DNA of 15,322 nucleotides, taken from contig CAMOQY010000014.1 in NCBI GenBank assembly GCA_946623295.1, forward strand, positions 1 to 15,322. Reading direction: 5' to 3'. Source of the stretch: an uncultured Lachnospiraceae bacterium (lineage in GTDB: Bacteria; Bacillota; Clostridia; Lachnospirales; Lachnospiraceae). A program made the position numbers and the translations under genes. Below are positions 13,564 to 15,322 of this stretch, piece after piece (position 1 is the first letter of the stretch; each line of letters opens with the position of its first letter). The notes below the pieces were generated by a model, which had not been told where the DNA came from, searched no databases, and saw only the letters and a list, made by a program, of their open reading frames with translations.

Positions 13564-13923
13564 ATGAAGTTTATTCATTTAGTCGCAGAAGCGCAGGATC
13601 TGCTTTCCGAAGGCCTTACAAACATGCTTATCGGTCTGACGGTCGTATTTGCGGTTCTGATCCTGCTGAGCCTGATCATCTGGGCTTTCAAACTCATCGG
13701 AAAGATCGGAGGAGGAGCCGAGACTCCCGCCGAGAAAGCTCCTGCAGCGCCGGCCTCAGCCCCCGCTCCTGCTCCCGCAGCCGCGAAAGGCCCCGGGACG
13801 ATGGCGGAAAGCGACCTTAATATCGAAGGCAGTATCGACGGAGATACCGCCGCTGTAATACTCGGGGCTGTTGCCCAGGAATGCGGAGGAAACTTCAAGG
13901 TTACCTCCATCAAGAAAATGTGA
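13564..13923 (+). CDS. oadG: Sodium-pumping decarboxylase gamma subunit (OadG family)
   Basis: This is the small membrane subunit that assembles Na+-transporting decarboxylases (oxaloacetate, methylmalonyl-CoA or glutaconyl-CoA type) and links the carboxyltransferase to the membrane pump. The 119-residue protein has one membrane helix at about residues 19-44 (ML IGLTVVFAVLILLSLIIW region), then a Pro/Ala-rich linker, then a soluble C-terminal domain beginning DLNIEGSIDGDTAAVILGAV, a form seen in clostridial relatives. Sequence is too generic to name the substrate. AAGGAG (13549-13554) fixes the ATG. It heads a three-gene run with only 17 bases to the biotin carrier gene. Confidence 0.85.
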   Translation: MKFIHLVAEAQDLLSEGLTNMLIGLTVVFAVLILLSLIIWAFKLIGKIGGGAETPAEKAPAAPASAPAPAPAAAKGPGTMAESDLNIEGSIDGDTAAVILGAVAQECGGNFKVTSIKKM

Positions 13924-13940
13924 TCCGAGGAGGAAAGAAA

Positions 13941-14282
13941 ATGAGCACTTACAAAGTAACCGTTAACGGAGTTTCCTATGAAGTCGAAGTCCAGCCCGTA
14001 GGCGCACCGGCAGCCCCCGCGCCGGCCGCAGCCCCCGCAGCAGCTCCCGCAGCCTCCGGCTCAGCCGGCAGCGTACGCGTTGAGGCTCAGGTCGCAGGCA
14101 AGATCTGGAAGATCGTTGCAACGCCCGGCCAGGCTCTTTCTGCAGGCGATTCCATCGTCATCCTTGAATCCATGAAGATGGAGATCCCCGTAGTTGCTCC
14201 TTCCGACGGCACTCTTGCCACTATCGAACTCAAAGAGGGCGATCCCGTAGAAGTCGGATATCTGATCGCGACCATGAACTAA
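13941..14282 (+). CDS. Biotin carrier protein of a sodium-pumping decarboxylase
   Basis: This is a free-standing biotin/lipoyl attachment protein that carries the carboxyl group from the carboxyltransferase to the membrane beta subunit. The biotinylated residue is Lys 79 in the canonical ESMKMEI motif (E76-I82). It has a short beta-strand start (YKVTVNGVSYEVEV), an Ala/Pro-rich flexible linker at about residues 22-41, and a complete biotinyl domain ending GDPVEVGYLIATMN. The 113-residue length matches mmdC/gcdC-type carriers rather than the C-terminal domain of an alpha subunit. I chose the ATG at 13941 because GAGGAGG lies upstream; an in-frame ATG at 13881 lies inside oadG and would add 20 residues without support. 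It is followed 13 bases later by the beta subunit gene. Confidence 0.92.
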   Translation: MSTYKVTVNGVSYEVEVQPVGAPAAPAPAAAPAAAPAASGSAGSVRVEAQVAGKIWKIVATPGQALSAGDSIVILESMKMEIPVVAPSDGTLATIELKEGDPVEVGYLIATMN

Positions 14283-14295
14283 AAGGAGAGAGAAT

Positions 14296-15322
14296 ATGTC
14301 GTTTGCTGAGACACTGAAAAATCTCCTCGATCAGACTGCGTTTGCCACACTTACCTGGGGCAACTACGTAATGATCCTGGTTGCGTGCGTATTGCTTTTC
14401 CTCGCTATCAAGAAGGGCTTTGAGCCGCTTCTGCTCATCCCGATCGCATTCGGAATGCTGCTTGTCAATATCTACCCGCCCATCATGAGCGACGGAAGCG
14501 ACGGCAACAGCGAGGGTCTTCTTCATTTCTTCTACAGACTTGACGAGTGGGCGATCCTGCCTTCACTCATCTTCATGGGCGTCGGCGCCATGACGGATTT
14601 CGGTCCGCTGATCGCGAATCCGGTCAGCTTCCTTATGGGAGCCGCTGCTCAGCTCGGTATCTATGTGGCTTACTTCCTGGCCGTGGGCGCAGGCTCTCTC
14701 GGACTTCTTGGCGAGGGCATCGATCCCAGCAGAGCTGCCGCAGCTATCTCCATCATCGGCGGAGCCGACGGCCCTACTTCGATCTTCCTGGCTTCAAAGC
14801 TCGGCCAGACCGCGCTGCTGGGAGCGATCGCGGTGGCGGCGTACTCGTATATGTCGCTCGTCCCGATGATCCAGCCGCCCATCATGAAGCTTTTCACCAC
14901 AAAGAAAGAAAAGCTTATCAAGATGGGGCAGCTCCGTCCTGTCTCAAAGCTTGAGAGGATCCTTTTCCCCATCGTCATCACGATCGTGGTCTGCATGATC
15001 CTTCCCTCTACCGCGCCTCTGGTAGGTATGCTGATGCTCGGCAACCTCTTCCGTGAGTCCGGTGTGGTACGCCAGCTGACAGAGACCGCGTCCAACGCGC
15101 TCATGTACATAGTCGTTATCATCCTTGGTACCTCGGTCGGCGCCACTACTTCCGCGGAGTCGTTCCTGAATCTGTCCACCCTGGTCATCGTGGGCTGCGG
15201 TCTTATAGCTTTTGCCTTCGGTACTTTCGGCGGCGTCATGCTTGGCAAGCTCCTGTGCAAGATCACGCACGGCAAGATCAATCCTCTGATCGGTTCCGCC
15301 GGCGTTTCGGCAGTGCCTATGG
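14296..15322 (+). CDS. oadB: Sodium-pumping decarboxylase beta subunit (OadB/MmdB/GcdB), partial at right edge
   Basis: This is the membrane subunit that decarboxylates carboxybiotin and exports Na+, turning decarboxylation into an ion gradient. The reading frame starts at ATG 14296 with AAAAGGAGAGAG before it and stays open to the window end, giving 342 codons without a stop; relatives have roughly 370-430 residues, so the end is missing. The key Na+-site motif GGADGPT is present with Asp 158 (family Asp of the same motif in oxaloacetate decarboxylase). Other family segments are FMGVGAMTDFGPLIANP, PSRAAAAISIIGGADG and GVMLGKLLCKITHGKINPLIGSAGVSAVP, the last around the second conserved ion-site region. 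The order gamma, biotin carrier, beta fits methylmalonyl-CoA or glutaconyl-CoA type operons as well as oxaloacetate ones. Confidence 0.93.
   Translation, partial: MSFAETLKNLLDQTAFATLTWGNYVMILVACVLLFLAIKKGFEPLLLIPIAFGMLLVNIYPPIMSDGSDGNSEGLLHFFYRLDEWAILPSLIFMGVGAMTDFGPLIANPVSFLMGAAAQLGIYVAYFLAVGAGSLGLLGEGIDPSRAAAAISIIGGADGPTSIFLASKLGQTALLGAIAVAAYSYMSLVPMIQPPIMKLFTTKKEKLIKMGQLRPVSKLERILFPIVITIVVCMILPSTAPLVGMLMLGNLFRESGVVRQLTETASNALMYIVVIILGTSVGATTSAESFLNLSTLVIVGCGLIAFAFGTFGGVMLGKLLCKITHGKINPLIGSAGVSAVPM

Overview
The window reads as a chromosomal segment of an anaerobic, Gram-positive bacterium of the class Clostridia, most plausibly a gut Lachnospiraceae-type organism. This rests on the strong AAGGAGG ribosome binding sites, a SigA-type housekeeping sigma factor of 375 residues, a lipoprotein-anchored amino acid receptor, a YfhO/GtrA envelope-glycosylation pair, a cytidylate kinase-like protein of the type common in Clostridia, and a Na+-pumping decarboxylase gene set. 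Base composition is moderately GC-rich in the genes and AT-rich in the promoter regions. The family-level placement is inference; no rRNA gene is present to fix it.

Layout. Bases 1-391 hold no recognisable gene: a short terminator (258-283) closes whatever lies to the left, and a near-consensus promoter (308-336) drives the next gene. From 392 to 5218 lies a complete branched-chain amino acid ABC transporter: livK (lipoprotein receptor), a strong hairpin terminator and second promoter, then livH and livM (permeases) and livG and livF (ATPases), tightly packed. A cytidylate kinase-like gene follows 10 bases after livF. A short palindromic intergenic repeat comes next, then rpoD, then a class A penicillin-binding protein, which ends at a strong, probably bidirectional terminator (9791-9818). 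I see no intrinsic terminator between 1599 and 9791, so livHMGF, the kinase-like gene, rpoD and the penicillin-binding protein may be joined in one long, internally promoted transcription unit.

On the minus strand, converging on that terminator, are gtrA and yfhO, which overlap by 14 bases and have their own promoter at 13355-13327. Known relatives flip a lipid-linked sugar and transfer it to a wall polymer outside the cell. The YfhO protein carries an unusual acidic tail of about 160 residues with repeated short hydrophobic motifs. Divergent from them, after a 250-base regulatory region, starts a sodium-pump decarboxylase operon: gamma subunit (oadG type), a separate biotin carrier, and the beta membrane pump subunit, which runs off the right edge. 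The carboxyltransferase (alpha) subunit that would define the substrate is not in the window.

Most genes are ordinary housekeeping or transport genes. I did not find a wholly new system. The points most worth a second look are the repeat that supplies the ribosome binding site of rpoD, a perfect extended -10 promoter hidden in an AT-rich patch inside livF, the motif-bearing tail of YfhO, and the two overlapping inverted repeats at the oad promoter.
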